A DNA stretch of 64,000 nt from an uncultured Clostridia bacterium (GCA_944383015.1 CALWOC010000005.1:1-64000), one strand, 5' to 3'. Counted from the stretch's first letter, positions 1 to 7,981 are shown. Translations and numbers: made by a program. Notes: generated by a model from the sequence alone, not told the origin.

Positions 1-701
1 ACTATACCTTTACTTTGAATATATGGTACTACTTCTAATTCTTGATAGTATGGGTGTATTTCGTTTTGCACAAGTGCCGGGACTGTATCTACTTGTGGTA
101 AAAACTCATCTAATTCTTCTATATACCAATTAGAAAGTCCAATAGAGTGAATTAGTCCCTGTTCTACATATTTTTCCATTGCTTTATATGCTTCTACATC
201 TCCGTCTCCTGGATGGTGTAATAGCATCATATCTATATAACCTATATCTAATTTTTCTAAAGACATTTCTATTGCACTTTCTGGATCATTAAATTGAGTT
301 GGATATATTTTTGTAATAACAAATATTTCTTCTCTAGATACACCAGAATCTCTAATTGCTCTTCCTATTTCTTCTTCATTGTGATACATATATGCTGTAT
401 CAATTAGTCTTACACCTGAATTTAATGCACTTATTATAGAATTATAACATTCATCTCTAGTTAAACTATATGTTCCTATACCGTTTAGTGGCATTTCATA
501 ACCACTATTTAAAGTTACTGTTCTTGTTTCAAAATTAAAAACAGGTGCTTGTGCCATATCTTGATTTTGTTCTGTATAATTTTGATTATTAACTTCTTTC
601 ATACTCTTCTCCCCTCCTTTATTATTTATTATAAAATAAATTACCATTCCTATTATTAGAATAATTATTATAATAGCAATAATTACAATTTTTTTACTCA
701 C
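1..701 (-). CDS. Aldo/keto reductase with N-terminal membrane anchor (partial, C-terminus off the left edge)
   Basis: NAD(P)H-dependent aldo/keto reductase of the 2,5-diketogluconate reductase type. The minus-strand frame shows LIDTAYMYHNEEEIG (catalytic Asp and Tyr), VITKIYP (catalytic Lys) and MLLHHPGD (catalytic His), then GLSNWY. I place the start at the GTG at 701, which has AGGAGG 10 nt upstream. It adds a strongly hydrophobic 20-residue segment (SKKIVIIAIIIIILIIGMV) that would anchor the enzyme in the membrane. A second start, ATG at 602 (codon 34), has its own strong AGGAGGGG site 8 nt upstream and would give a soluble enzyme. The GTG overlaps the stop of the upstream MerR-like remnant by 4 nt (GTGA), which suggests translational coupling. 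The frame runs open past base 1. Family assignment is firm; substrate is unknown. Confidence 0.88.
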   Translation of the reverse strand, partial: MSKKIVIIAIIIIILIIGMVIYFIINNKGGEKSMKEVNNQNYTEQNQDMAQAPVFNFETRTVTLNSGYEMPLNGIGTYSLTRDECYNSIISALNSGVRLIDTAYMYHNEEEIGRAIRDSGVSREEIFVITKIYPTQFNDPESAIEMSLEKLDIGYIDMMLLHHPGDGDVEAYKAMEKYVEQGLIHSIGLSNWYIEELDEFLPQVDTVPALVQNEIHPYYQELEVVPYIQSKGI

Positions 702-838
702 TTATTCTTGTCCTCCTTTTTTAGTTTATATAAAAAGAAATCTAAATAGTCTATTTGTTTTTGCAATTTATGTACAGACTCTAGCTTTCCTTTTCTATAA
801 TTATCCATTATCTCATAAATATTAAAACCAAATATAAC
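698..838 (-). pseudogene. MerR-family regulator remnant (C-terminal coiled coil only)
   Basis: The minus-strand frame ending in TGA at 698-700 reads YEIMDNYRKGKLESVHKLQK followed by QIDYLDFFLYKLKKEDKNK. This is the pattern of the C-terminal dimerisation helix of MerR regulators, which end in a heptad-like helix with a YK or YE motif. No helix-turn-helix part is present. The frame meets a stop at about 840, and the only ATG (808) has no ribosome binding site. It overlaps the aldo/keto reductase start by 4 nt, as expected if it once was the first gene of that operon. Its broken end abuts the LysR-like remnant on the other strand. MerR assignment rests on a short segment, so it is moderate. Confidence 0.5.
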
Positions 839-1258
839 TACTTAACATTGCCAAAAAAAGACGTATGGGGAATCTTAATGAGAAAAGATAGTCCACTGGC
901 AAATCTAGATTATATAGAGCCTAAAGATTTAATTAATAAACCGCTAATTATATCTAGAGAAGTTCCTGCCACATCAGAATTTTCTAAATGGATAAAAAAG
1001 GATATTAATAAGCTTAACATTATAGCTACATACAATCTTGTGTATAACGCATCTATTTTGGTAAATAACGGACTAGGATATGCTCTAACACTAGATAAAC
1101 TTATAAATTCAGATGATTTTTCTAATTTTAGATTCAGACCATTAATGCCAAAGCTTGAAACAGAAATAAATATTATATGGAAAAAATATCAAATATTCTC
1201 TAAGCCTGCAGAACTTTTTCTAAAAGAACTTGAAAAAGAAGTAGATACAAGTAATTAA
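830..1258 (+). pseudogene. LysR-family regulator remnant (C-terminal half of effector domain)
   Basis: About 140 codons on the plus strand, with LPKKDVWGILMRKDSPLA, KPLIISREV and NNGLGYALTLD. These match the second half of a LysR substrate-binding domain, where the usual protein has about 300 residues. The N-terminal winged helix and the first part of the effector domain are missing. The frame stays open upstream only to about 785, where it is already antisense to the MerR-like remnant. There is no convincing ribosome binding site before the TTG at 848. It ends at a normal stop and a terminator at 1233-1280, so the 3' end is intact and only the 5' part was lost. It cannot bind DNA as a regulator in this form. 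Confidence 0.72.
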
Positions 1259-1280
1259 ACTTGATACCTACTTCTTTTTT
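1233..1280. terminator. Bidirectional terminator between LysR remnant and ABC permease
   Basis: AAAAAGAAGTAG (1233-1244) pairs with CTACTTCTTTTT (1268-1279), with further partial pairing inside. T-runs follow on both strands. It overlaps the 3' end of the LysR remnant and the stop of the convergent permease gene. Confidence 0.75.
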
Positions 1281-2427
1281 ATTTTGCAAAAAGTACCTTT
1301 TCAGATTTATACTGTTTTATTATATATACCAAAACAACACTTATATAAATTATCGTAGAAATTATCATAAGCAAAATATTTAATATATTAATATTACCAT
1401 TATTAATATCTGTAAATATTAAAGTAAAATTTAAAAATGGTACTATAGATAATATAGGTGTTGTTGTTACTCCAATCATAAAAGCAATCATCCCAGGAAA
1501 TAATGATATAAATGTAAGTGGAGTTAGTGCACTTTGTGCCTCTTTAAATGTTTTAGAAGTGCTTGCTATTGCAATACATAGACCACTTATAAAAAAAGAG
1601 TATGCAATTATTACTAAAACAGCAAATATAATGCTAATTGGTGAATACATTATATCTACTCCCTCATATATTGTAAACATATTTTGAGTAAATGCTAACG
1701 ATATTATTGCCAAAACTAAGCTAATAATACCAGTTACTACAGATGACATTGTTACACCTAAGAATTTTCCTATAATTATATCTTTGCTCTTTATTGGGAA
1801 AGTAAGTAAAGTCTCTAAAGTTCCTCTTTCTCTTTCTCCTGCTGTTGTATCTGTTGCAGGATATGTAGCAGATACTGTTATAGCCATAATTATAAATAAA
1901 AAAGCATAATTTTTTATATAATCTGCAAAAAAATTGTCTTGCTCTATTACATTTTCTTCTACTGTTATTATATCTAGCACTTTATTTGCATCTATGTTAT
2001 TTTCAGTTAAATAAGTTTGCTGTAAATATTCCTTATATACATTAAAATATGATTCTACTAGAGCCGTTGAATAAGAGCTATTATCAGAGCCATCACTATT
2101 TATAATATATTTATTTTCATCCTTTGTAACATACAAATCAATCTCTCCATTATCATATTTTTTTACTAATTCTTCTTCACTTTCTATCACTGCATCTATA
2201 TTCATTTGATCTGCAATACTTTTTTCCTCATCAGTCATTTGATATGCAAAACCTATTTTATTATACTCTTCTACATCTTTATTCATCTGAGATTCAAATA
2301 AAGCAGACATGCCTATAACCAAAAGCGGTATAAAAATAGGTATTATTAGCATCATAGCAAGAGATTTTTTGTCCCTAAATACTTCTCTTATCTCCTTTTT
2401 TAATATATTAAATAAATTATTCTTCAT
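1279..2427 (-). CDS. ABC-2 type transporter permease, NatB-like
   Basis: A 382-residue membrane permease of the NatB/YhaP group. An N-terminal helix at residues about 23-43 (LAMMLIIPIFIPLLVIGM) is followed by a large outward-facing region of about 140 residues. Five or so helices then fill the C-terminal half, with the conserved loop AGERERGTLETLLTFPI near residue 200. Its start overlaps the end of the ATPase gene by 11 nt, so the two are coupled and form an exporter. NatAB systems export sodium or other small cations or peptides; the substrate here cannot be told. The gene ends at the shared terminator at 1233-1280. Confidence 0.85.
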   Translation of the reverse strand: MKNNLFNILKKEIREVFRDKKSLAMMLIIPIFIPLLVIGMSALFESQMNKDVEEYNKIGFAYQMTDEEKSIADQMNIDAVIESEEELVKKYDNGEIDLYVTKDENKYIINSDGSDNSSYSTALVESYFNVYKEYLQQTYLTENNIDANKVLDIITVEENVIEQDNFFADYIKNYAFLFIIMAITVSATYPATDTTAGERERGTLETLLTFPIKSKDIIIGKFLGVTMSSVVTGIISLVLAIISLAFTQNMFTIYEGVDIMYSPISIIFAVLVIIAYSFFISGLCIAIASTSKTFKEAQSALTPLTFISLFPGMIAFMIGVTTTPILSIVPFLNFTLIFTDINNGNINILNILLMIISTIIYISVVLVYIIKQYKSEKVLFAK

Positions 2428-3175
2428 CTAAAGCACCTCCAATCATATAAAAGAAAGCGTCTCTTAAATTTGTAGTATTTGTATCTTCTCTTATTTGATT
2501 AGGTGTTCCAGATTTTATAACTTCACCCTTGTTAATCATTATTACTTTATCACAAATATTTTCTGCTTCTTCCATATAATGTGTAGAATATAGTATTATT
2601 TTTCCTTTTGACTTTTCTTTTTTTATAAAATCCAATATAATTTGACTAGAAATTATATCAAGACCTGTGGTAGCTTCATCTAAAATATAGTATTTGGGAT
2701 CATGTATCAAACATCTTGCAATATTTACCTTTTGCGTTTGCCCTGTTGATAGATTTTCTATTTTATTGTATAAAAATTGATCCATATTTAAAACTTTAGA
2801 TATCTCTTTTATTCTTTTTTCACATTCTAAGTCTGATACTCCATATATGTCACAACACATTTTTAAAAGCTCGTAACAAGACAATGTATCATATAATTTT
2901 GTGTTTCCAGATAAATATGCAATATTTCTTTTTATTTCTATTTCATTTTCTTTATAATTTAATTTATCAAAAGTAATCTTACCTTCACTTGGTTCTAAAA
3001 TTCCAGCAATCATTCTTAATAATGTTGTTTTTCCAGCACCATTAGGTCCAAGTATTCCTATTATTTCACCGTCTTTTGCTTCAAAAGATATATCTTTATC
3101 CGCACAAAATTCCTCTTTTTCTTTTTTATTTTTATATCTTATAAATTTTTTTGTAACATGTTCTACTTTAATCAT
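2417..3175 (-). CDS. ABC transporter ATP-binding protein, NatA-like
   Basis: A 252-residue ATPase with Walker A GPNGAGKTT, signature LSTGQTQK (Q replaces the usual G at one position), Walker B YYILDEATTGLD and the switch His in STHYMEE. I chose ATG 3175, which has AGGAG 7 nt upstream. The in-frame ATG at 3196 would lie next to the stop of the preceding gene and has no site. It is coupled to the NatB-like permease by an 11-nt overlap and follows a GNAT gene closely. It powers the exporter; substrate unknown. Confidence 0.88.
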   Translation of the reverse strand: MIKVEHVTKKFIRYKNKKEKEEFCADKDISFEAKDGEIIGILGPNGAGKTTLLRMIAGILEPSEGKITFDKLNYKENEIEIKRNIAYLSGNTKLYDTLSCYELLKMCCDIYGVSDLECEKRIKEISKVLNMDQFLYNKIENLSTGQTQKVNIARCLIHDPKYYILDEATTGLDIISSQIILDFIKKEKSKGKIILYSTHYMEEAENICDKVIMINKGEVIKSGTPNQIREDTNTTNLRDAFFYMIGGALDEE

Positions 3176-3197
3176 TTTTTCACTCCTAAAAATCATA

Positions 3198-3755
3198 TTA
3201 ATTTTCTTTAATTATATCAATAAATTCTTCTTTTAGTAAACCAGTTATACATTCATCTTTATATTCTTTTGTAACCAAACAATAATATTTTTTTCTTCTT
3301 ACTCCTTCATCTTTATATCCTAATTTTTTTTGCATATTTCTTGATTTTTCATTACCATAAAAATATCCATTTTCAAGTCTTCTTAAATTTAACGCTTCAA
3401 AACAATATTTTGCTCTTAAGCAAAATGCTTCTATACCATATCCATTTTTTTGGTATTTTTCATTTAACCATATTCCACCACCAGCTGTTCCATCTTTAAT
3501 ATTTATATTTTGTATAGATGTTCCACCTATAACTTTATTATTATCTTTTAAAACAATAGCAAGCATTAAATCCTTTGAATTATCTTTTAAGCTTTTTGAA
3601 TATGCTATAAAATCTTGCGCATCTTTTACAGTATATGGATATGGAATATTTGCTAACCATTTTGAGACATTAATATTGTTTAGTCCATTAACTAAGTCAT
3701 TTATATCTTCATCTTTCCAATTTCTTAAGAAAATTCTCTTTCCATCTATAACCAT
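3198..3755 (-). CDS. GNAT-family N-acetyltransferase, RimJ/RimL type
   Basis: A 185-residue acetyltransferase. It opens with the RimJ/RimL-like IDGKRIFLRNWKDEDI and has GGGIWLNEKYQKNGYGIEAF, the acetyl-CoA binding beta-bulge and loop. A later segment, LRRLENGYFYGNEKSRNMQK and LGYKDEGVRRKKYY, is typical of enzymes that acetylate protein N-termini or small amines. It lies 22 nt before the ABC ATPase start and 20 nt after the Nudix gene. Target unknown. Confidence 0.8.
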   Translation of the reverse strand: MVIDGKRIFLRNWKDEDINDLVNGLNNINVSKWLANIPYPYTVKDAQDFIAYSKSLKDNSKDLMLAIVLKDNNKVIGGTSIQNINIKDGTAGGGIWLNEKYQKNGYGIEAFCLRAKYCFEALNLRRLENGYFYGNEKSRNMQKKLGYKDEGVRRKKYYCLVTKEYKDECITGLLKEEFIDIIKEN

Positions 3756-3775
3756 ATTCTACCTTTCTCCTTTTT

Positions 3776-4174
3776 TTATTTTATTAACCCATTTTCAAAT
3801 AAATCTTTAAATATTAATCTATCTACTGGAGATATTAAATTTAAATCATTATATCCAAGCCACCTTACTTCTTGAATTTCTGAACTTGGTTGTATTTTTC
3901 CAGTAAAATTTGCAATATAACATGTCATTTTTACAATTATTCCCTCTGCTTTTCCATGAGCTTGTGCTTCAAACGTACCATAATATTTAATTGAATTAAT
4001 ATCTATATCTATTGTTAACTCTTCTTTACATTCTCTTACCAAAGTATCTTCATCTTTTTCGTTTTTTTCTCTTTTTCCCCCAGGTAAATAATACGTATCT
4101 TTTCCCTTAGACAATGTTGTTAAAATCTTTTTATCTTTGATATATATAAGTGCTATTTTATCTATCTCTTTCAT
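3776..4174 (-). CDS. Nudix hydrolase
   Basis: A 132-residue protein of MutT size. The Nudix box is seen at GGKREKNEKDEDTLVRECKE then ELTI, giving G-x5-E-x7-REU-x-EE. The usual glycine after the EE is Thr, which is tolerated in part of the family. It should hydrolyse a nucleoside diphosphate linked to another group, with Mg2+ held by the REUxEE glutamates. It sits 1 nt after the deoxyribosyltransferase-like gene and close to DNA repair genes, so a role in cleaning damaged nucleotides is plausible but not shown. Confidence 0.85.
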   Translation of the reverse strand: MKEIDKIALIYIKDKKILTTLSKGKDTYYLPGGKREKNEKDEDTLVRECKEELTIDIDINSIKYYGTFEAQAHGKAEGIIVKMTCYIANFTGKIQPSSEIQEVRWLGYNDLNLISPVDRLIFKDLFENGLIK

Positions 4175-4175
4175 T

Positions 4176-4487
4176 TTATATATTCTCCTTCAAATCAGTA
4201 TAATATAAAATTTCTTTACCAAGTGATTTTGCAAACTCAATTTCTGACTTTGTACTACTTCCAATATAATTATTTACATTTACAACTAATATAGCATCTG
4301 ATATCTTTATTTTTTCCTTATGCATTTTATCTATCATAATAGCTTCTTCTTGTGTGTATGCCTCTTTATTCTTTCTTGAAAGTTCATTAGGCATAAGCAT
4401 ACAATTTCCTTTTAAAGTAAAGTATTCTGTAATTTCAACCATTTCTTTTTTGAATTTATAGCTACCACATACAGTTATTATTTTCAT
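4176..4487 (-). CDS. Nucleoside 2-deoxyribosyltransferase-like protein
   Basis: A 103-residue protein with the nucleotide-binding start IITVCGSYKFKKEMVE, then KISDAILVVNVNNYIGSSTK and SEIEFAKSLGKEILYYTD. This is the flavodoxin-like fold of short nucleoside 2-deoxyribosyltransferase and DUF4406-type proteins: the Ser/Glu pair in STKSEIEFA matches the catalytic region. It lies between a small membrane protein and the Nudix gene, with 1 nt to the latter. The name is a family assignment; the reaction is not established for such short members. Confidence 0.65.
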   Translation of the reverse strand: MKIITVCGSYKFKKEMVEITEYFTLKGNCMLMPNELSRKNKEAYTQEEAIMIDKMHKEKIKISDAILVVNVNNYIGSSTKSEIEFAKSLGKEILYYTDLKENI

Positions 4488-4506
4488 AAATTACCTCCAA
4501 AATATT

Positions 4507-4728
4507 TTATTTTTCATTCTTATCATCTTTTTCTTTATCTTCACCCAAATATACGCTTCCAAAGCATAAAAAAGTAGAACCTAAACATAAAAATACCACA
4601 CCAATATCAGTATTACTCTTAGCCAAATTTATTATTGCTACGATAAAAAAACATGCTGATGCTAAATAATATAAAGATGATGCTATTTTTCCATTTTTAT
4701 TATCTTCTCTTTTCATCTTCTCCTCCAC
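4507..4728 (-). CDS. Small two-helix membrane protein, hypothetical
   Basis: A 73-residue protein with two hydrophobic stretches (about residues 17-35, YYLASACFFIVAIINLAK, and 40-58, IGVVFLCLGSTFLCFGSVYL) and a charged tail of Lys, Asp and Glu. It sits in the same-strand run between tag and the deoxyribosyltransferase-like gene with short gaps. The upstream sequence GTGGAGGAGAAG forms a ribosome binding site around the annotated start; the true start may be the ATG six codons later or so (MKREDNK). I do not recognise a family. Confidence 0.6.
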   Translation of the reverse strand: MEEKMKREDNKNGKIASSLYYLASACFFIVAIINLAKSNTDIGVVFLCLGSTFLCFGSVYLGEDKEKDDKNEK

Positions 4729-4752
4729 AATTTAAACTATAATAGTATATTA

Positions 4753-5301
4753 TTAACTATTTTTATATAAAAAGCACTCTTTCTCATGAGAATAAATTAT
4801 ACCAATTGCTTGTAAATATGCATAAATAATAGTGCTCCCAACAAACTTCATACCTCTTTTTTGTAAGTCTTTTGATATCTTATCTGATTTTTCATTAGTG
4901 CTTTTTCCTATTTCAAATACTGTAACACCATTTGTAAAGGTATTTAAATAATTGTAAAAAGAACCAAACTCTTCTACTATCTTTTTAAAAATATTAGCAT
5001 TATTTATACTTGCTTTTATCTTTAATTTATTTCTAATTATACCCTTATTATTAATTAATTCACTTATTTTCTTGTCATCATATTTGCATACTAAATTTAA
5101 GTCAAAATTATCATATGCTTTTTTAAAATTTTCTCTTTTATTTAAAACACATTCCCACGAAAGGCCTGCTTGAAAGGATTCAAGTATTAGCATTTCAAAT
5201 AAATAGTCATCGTTAAAATTCTTTATTCCCCATTCTTCATCATGGTATTTAACATATAACGAATTATCCAAATTGCACCATTTACATCTCTTTTTGTTCA
5301 T
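4753..5301 (-). CDS. tag: DNA-3-methyladenine glycosylase I
   Basis: A 182-residue base excision repair enzyme that removes 3-methyladenine from alkylated DNA. It has the N-terminal zinc ligand region RCKWC and HDEEWGI, the glutamate-containing FEMLILESFQAGLSW, the helix-hairpin-helix region KGIIRNKLKIKASINNA, and the C-terminal MKFVGSTIIYAYLQAIG. A C-terminal zinc His is seen in YSHEKECF. Length matches the family. Its start overlaps the end of vanZ by 20 nt. Ogt lies two genes upstream, so two alkylation repair enzymes share one run. Confidence 0.93.
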   Translation of the reverse strand: MNKKRCKWCNLDNSLYVKYHDEEWGIKNFNDDYLFEMLILESFQAGLSWECVLNKRENFKKAYDNFDLNLVCKYDDKKISELINNKGIIRNKLKIKASINNANIFKKIVEEFGSFYNYLNTFTNGVTVFEIGKSTNEKSDKISKDLQKRGMKFVGSTIIYAYLQAIGIIYSHEKECFLYKNS

Positions 5302-5848
5302 AATACTTTTTTCCCCCTATAAAATTTTGCCATATTTTAATATTAATAAAAATTCTATTTATTAATTGAAATATTTGATATCCAATAATCCCTCCTAAAA
5401 CATTAGTAATAATATCATCTATATCCGCCAGCCTTCCAATAAAGTACTGTATAAATTCTACACTAAAAGTTATACAAAAAGAAATTATAACTATCTTATA
5501 TAATTTTCTTTTTGTCCTAAAAACTGCTGGTATAAAAAATCCTAAAGGTACAAAAAGTAGTATATTAGGAATTTTCTCATTTACTAATTGTTCTATAGCA
5601 TCCGCATCACTTGTCCAATTAAATGGTATTAGATTTAAAAAATATTGCTTTGGAGGCAAACTTATCCTTACATATAATATAGTTGCAAAAATAATAATAA
5701 ACAAAGAACAAAATAGTCCTATATAACTTAGTTGTCTAATTGCACTTTTTCCTTTCCTCTTTAAAACAAATAAAATTGGTAAATATAAAACTAGTACAAA
5801 CAAAATTATAATTATTGCAAGTCTAATATATGATTCAATTCTATTCAT
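5282..5848 (-). CDS. VanZ-family membrane protein
   Basis: A 188-residue protein with about five membrane helices. The VanZ signature is present: NLIPFNW after the second helix, NILLFVPLGFFIPAVF, and SVEFIQYFIGRLADIDDIIT then NVLGGIIGY. VanZ proteins were named from a teicoplanin-resistance cluster, but most are of unknown function. It has GGAGG 6-7 nt before the ATG. It lies between ogt and tag and overlaps tag by 20 nt. Confidence 0.85.
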   Translation of the reverse strand: MNRIESYIRLAIIIILFVLVLYLPILFVLKRKGKSAIRQLSYIGLFCSLFIIIFATILYVRISLPPKQYFLNLIPFNWTSDADAIEQLVNEKIPNILLFVPLGFFIPAVFRTKRKLYKIVIISFCITFSVEFIQYFIGRLADIDDIITNVLGGIIGYQIFQLINRIFINIKIWQNFIGGKKYYEQKEM

Positions 5849-5916
5849 TTAAGTCACCTCCGTATATCTTATTTTTATATTAACATACAAAAATGACTAC
5901 TAAGTGACTTTTTTAA

Positions 5917-6444
5917 TTAGTTCTTTGGAATAAAAAAGTTTTCCATATTAACATGCTCATGTCGTAAAAGCCAAATTTTCTTTTCAATTCCACCCGCATA
6001 TCCAGTTAAGTTTCCATTTGTACCTACAACTCTATGGCAAGGTATTATTATCGAAATTGGATTGTGTCCTACAGCACCACCAATAGCTTGTGCCGACATC
6101 TTTTTTATTTTTCTTTGTCTTGCAATTTCTTTAGCTATATCATTATATGTAATTGTTTCTCCATATGGTATTTTACAAAGTATTTTCCATACAGCTTGTC
6201 TAAAATCACTCCCAATAGGACTTAAATTTAGCTCATCTATATTAGGTTTTTGTCCATTAAAATATCTATCTAACCAACTTTTAGTTGCTAATAAGACTCC
6301 ATCATTAGAATTTTCTTGTATTTCTTCCTTTATACTAGATAAAAAATACTTTTGACCTTCAATCCATAATCCTATTAATTTATTATCTTTACTTGCTAGT
6401 AATATATCACCTAAAGGTGAGTTATAATGTGCAGTAGAAATCAT
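5917..6444 (-). CDS. ogt: Methylated-DNA--protein-cysteine methyltransferase
   Basis: A 175-residue suicide alkyltransferase that moves methyl groups from O6-methylguanine to its own cysteine. The active site IIIPCHRVVG is present, with the upstream helix-turn-helix region IPYGETITYNDIAKEIA and the Asn hinge region GAVGHNPI, followed by the GYAGGIEKKIWLLRHE C-terminus. I chose ATG 6444; a TTG one codon earlier is better spaced from the AAGGAG site, so the start is uncertain by one residue. It is 18 nt downstream of the HIT gene. A 68-nt gap separates it from vanZ. Confidence 0.93.
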   Translation of the reverse strand: MISTAHYNSPLGDILLASKDNKLIGLWIEGQKYFLSSIKEEIQENSNDGVLLATKSWLDRYFNGQKPNIDELNLSPIGSDFRQAVWKILCKIPYGETITYNDIAKEIARQRKIKKMSAQAIGGAVGHNPISIIIPCHRVVGTNGNLTGYAGGIEKKIWLLRHEHVNMENFFIPKN

Positions 6445-6462
6445 CAATCCTTAGTCTCCTTT

Positions 6463-6939
6463 TTAATCTAAATAATATTTTTGCTTTAATTTTTCTATCT
6501 CAATTTTTAAATTTTCTTTTAATTTTTCTCCATCTTTTATATTAAAGAACTGTTTATCCTCATCAGTCCAATTGTTTTTCGGATAATCCCAAACTGGTCT
6601 TTTTTTTCTCTCTTCTTCTTCCCATTCATATCTTGGAAATATATGTGCATGTAAAAAAACATCTGTATTTCCTAATATCTCATAATTTATTCTTCTAGGA
6701 TTACAAACAGTAAGTATTGCATCTCCTATTAAAGACATATCTATAAGAAAATCTCTACGTTCATTTAAAGATAGATTATTTAATGAATTTACATTTCTAT
6801 TTGGAAGTAATACGCAGTATCCTGGTAAAAATTGTGTATCTCCAATGACTGCAAATCCACTTTTTAAAGTTGCAATAACCATTGGATTTTCTCCTCTAAT
6901 AGCAGAGCCTATTCTATCTTTTTTCCATTCTTCACTCAT
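6463..6939 (-). CDS. HIT-family hydrolase (diadenosine tetraphosphate hydrolase-like)
   Basis: A 158-residue HIT protein. The motif reads LHAHIFPRY, so two histidines are present and the third position of the usual HxHxH is Phe, as in a bacterial HIT subgroup with a PVWDYP segment downstream. HIT enzymes cleave nucleoside phosphoramidates or dinucleoside polyphosphates. I chose ATG 6939, because AAAGGAG lies just before it. An ATG six codons earlier would place that site inside the gene. One base separates it from the stop of the MYG1-family gene, so the two are coupled. Confidence 0.8.
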   Translation of the reverse strand: MSEEWKKDRIGSAIRGENPMVIATLKSGFAVIGDTQFLPGYCVLLPNRNVNSLNNLSLNERRDFLIDMSLIGDAILTVCNPRRINYEILGNTDVFLHAHIFPRYEWEEEERKKRPVWDYPKNNWTDEDKQFFNIKDGEKLKENLKIEIEKLKQKYYLD

Positions 6940-6940
6940 C

Positions 6941-7882
6941 TTATTCTCCTTTTTCATTTTCTATTGCTAAATTTGCAAGCTTTATAGCATCATCTTTAGT
7001 CTTAGCAGTACAAATAAAACATGCTATATGACAAAAAGCCGCACTATTTACTCCTGTAATTTTTTGCAATTTTTCATCTCTTAACCCAGCCCATTCCTTT
7101 GGAAAACTCTTTCTATTTTCAAAACTTCCTGCTTCTTTAGGAACAGCATAAACATTGTATCCTCCTCTATTTGAAGGAAATACAACAAATAATATATCTT
7201 TTGCCTTTTTAGATTTTGATTCTAATATAAACTCTTTCCAAGGCATAAATTCATCTAATATCATAATATTATCCTTCGAATCTTCAATTGCTTTTTCTAC
7301 TATTGATTTAGCTTTAAATTTTGAAATTTCAGAACAGATTTCATTTTCAAGTACAACTTTTGCAAAATTTACTGCATCTATGAATTTCTCATCTGAATCA
7401 ACATTTTCATTCCAATTAGGATTAAATTGTGCAATTATATTAGCTAAATTTACATACTTATATTCAGTACTAATTTTAGGAGTAATTCCATTATCATTTG
7501 CATCAATAAATTGTATTAAATTTTTATCTATCTGATCTTTTAAATAGTTAATGTCTTTTTTATCTATTCCTATATTAATTAAAACTTCTTTATAATACTC
7601 TCTCCAAACAAGTCCACAAGCTGCAAAAGAAACACCATTTTCTCTTTGACCATTTCCTCCGGCTTGATGATGATCTAATCTTCCAAGTCCAACATCATAT
7701 ACTATAGCTGTACTCATTTCTTGCTTTATTTCATTTGCTCTATATATAACAATATCATTTAATATTAATGATAAAATAGCTGTAGCAAACACTTCATCTG
7801 CATGAAAGGTACCACTATGTGTTATACAATTAGCTTTATTAATGTCTTTAGTCGTTTTAATATCACAAAAGTTAAATTTCAT
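6941..7882 (-). CDS. MYG1-family (UPF0160) DHH-like phosphoesterase
   Basis: A 313-residue protein with the MYG1 hallmarks ITHSGTFHADEVFATAI, VYDVGLGRLDHHQAGG and AACGLVWREY, and near the end VNSAAFCHIACFICTAKT. The His and Asp residues resemble the metal site of DHH phosphoesterases. Eukaryotic MYG1 is a 3'-5' RNA exonuclease; bacterial members are uncharacterised. It is the first gene of the run, behind a promoter at 7913-7941, with AGGAG before the ATG. Coupling to a HIT hydrolase suggests nucleotide or RNA end metabolism. Confidence 0.85.
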   Translation of the reverse strand: MKFNFCDIKTTKDINKANCITHSGTFHADEVFATAILSLILNDIVIYRANEIKQEMSTAIVYDVGLGRLDHHQAGGNGQRENGVSFAACGLVWREYYKEVLINIGIDKKDINYLKDQIDKNLIQFIDANDNGITPKISTEYKYVNLANIIAQFNPNWNENVDSDEKFIDAVNFAKVVLENEICSEISKFKAKSIVEKAIEDSKDNIMILDEFMPWKEFILESKSKKAKDILFVVFPSNRGGYNVYAVPKEAGSFENRKSFPKEWAGLRDEKLQKITGVNSAAFCHIACFICTAKTKDDAIKLANLAIENEKGE

Positions 7883-7912
7883 ATACTACAACTCCTTTAT
7901 TTTGCTAAAAAT

Positions 7913-7941
7913 AGTATAACATTTAAAATTATATTTAGCAA
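7913..7941 (-). promoter_or_regulatory. Sigma-A promoter of the MYG1-family gene
   Basis: On the minus strand, TTGCTA (7936-7941), a 17-bp spacer and TATACT (7913-7918). It lies about 30 nt before the MYG1 start and just past the HU terminator. Confidence 0.55.
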
Positions 7942-7942
7942 C

Positions 7943-7971
7943 AAAAAAGCTAGTACAATTAATGTACTAGC
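7943..7971 (-). terminator. Terminator of HU gene
   Basis: GCTAGTAC (7949-7956) pairs with GTACTAGC (7964-7971) around a 7-nt loop, and the minus strand continues into six Ts. A T-run on the plus side makes it look bidirectional, but no plus gene uses it. Confidence 0.85.
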
Positions 7972-7981
7972 AATTTTTTTA

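Noticed and set aside
848..1258. LysR-like piece as a complete small gene
   Set aside because: It starts in the middle of a conserved effector domain, has only a TTG without a ribosome site, and lacks the DNA-binding part.
2417..3196. ABC ATPase start at ATG 3196
   Set aside because: It nearly touches the stop of the previous gene and has no ribosome site, while ATG 3175 has AGGAG at good spacing.
5890..5910. Repeated TGACT pair before ogt terminus, considered as a hairpin or operator
   Set aside because: The two copies are direct, not inverted, and only 5 bases long; likely chance in AT-rich DNA.
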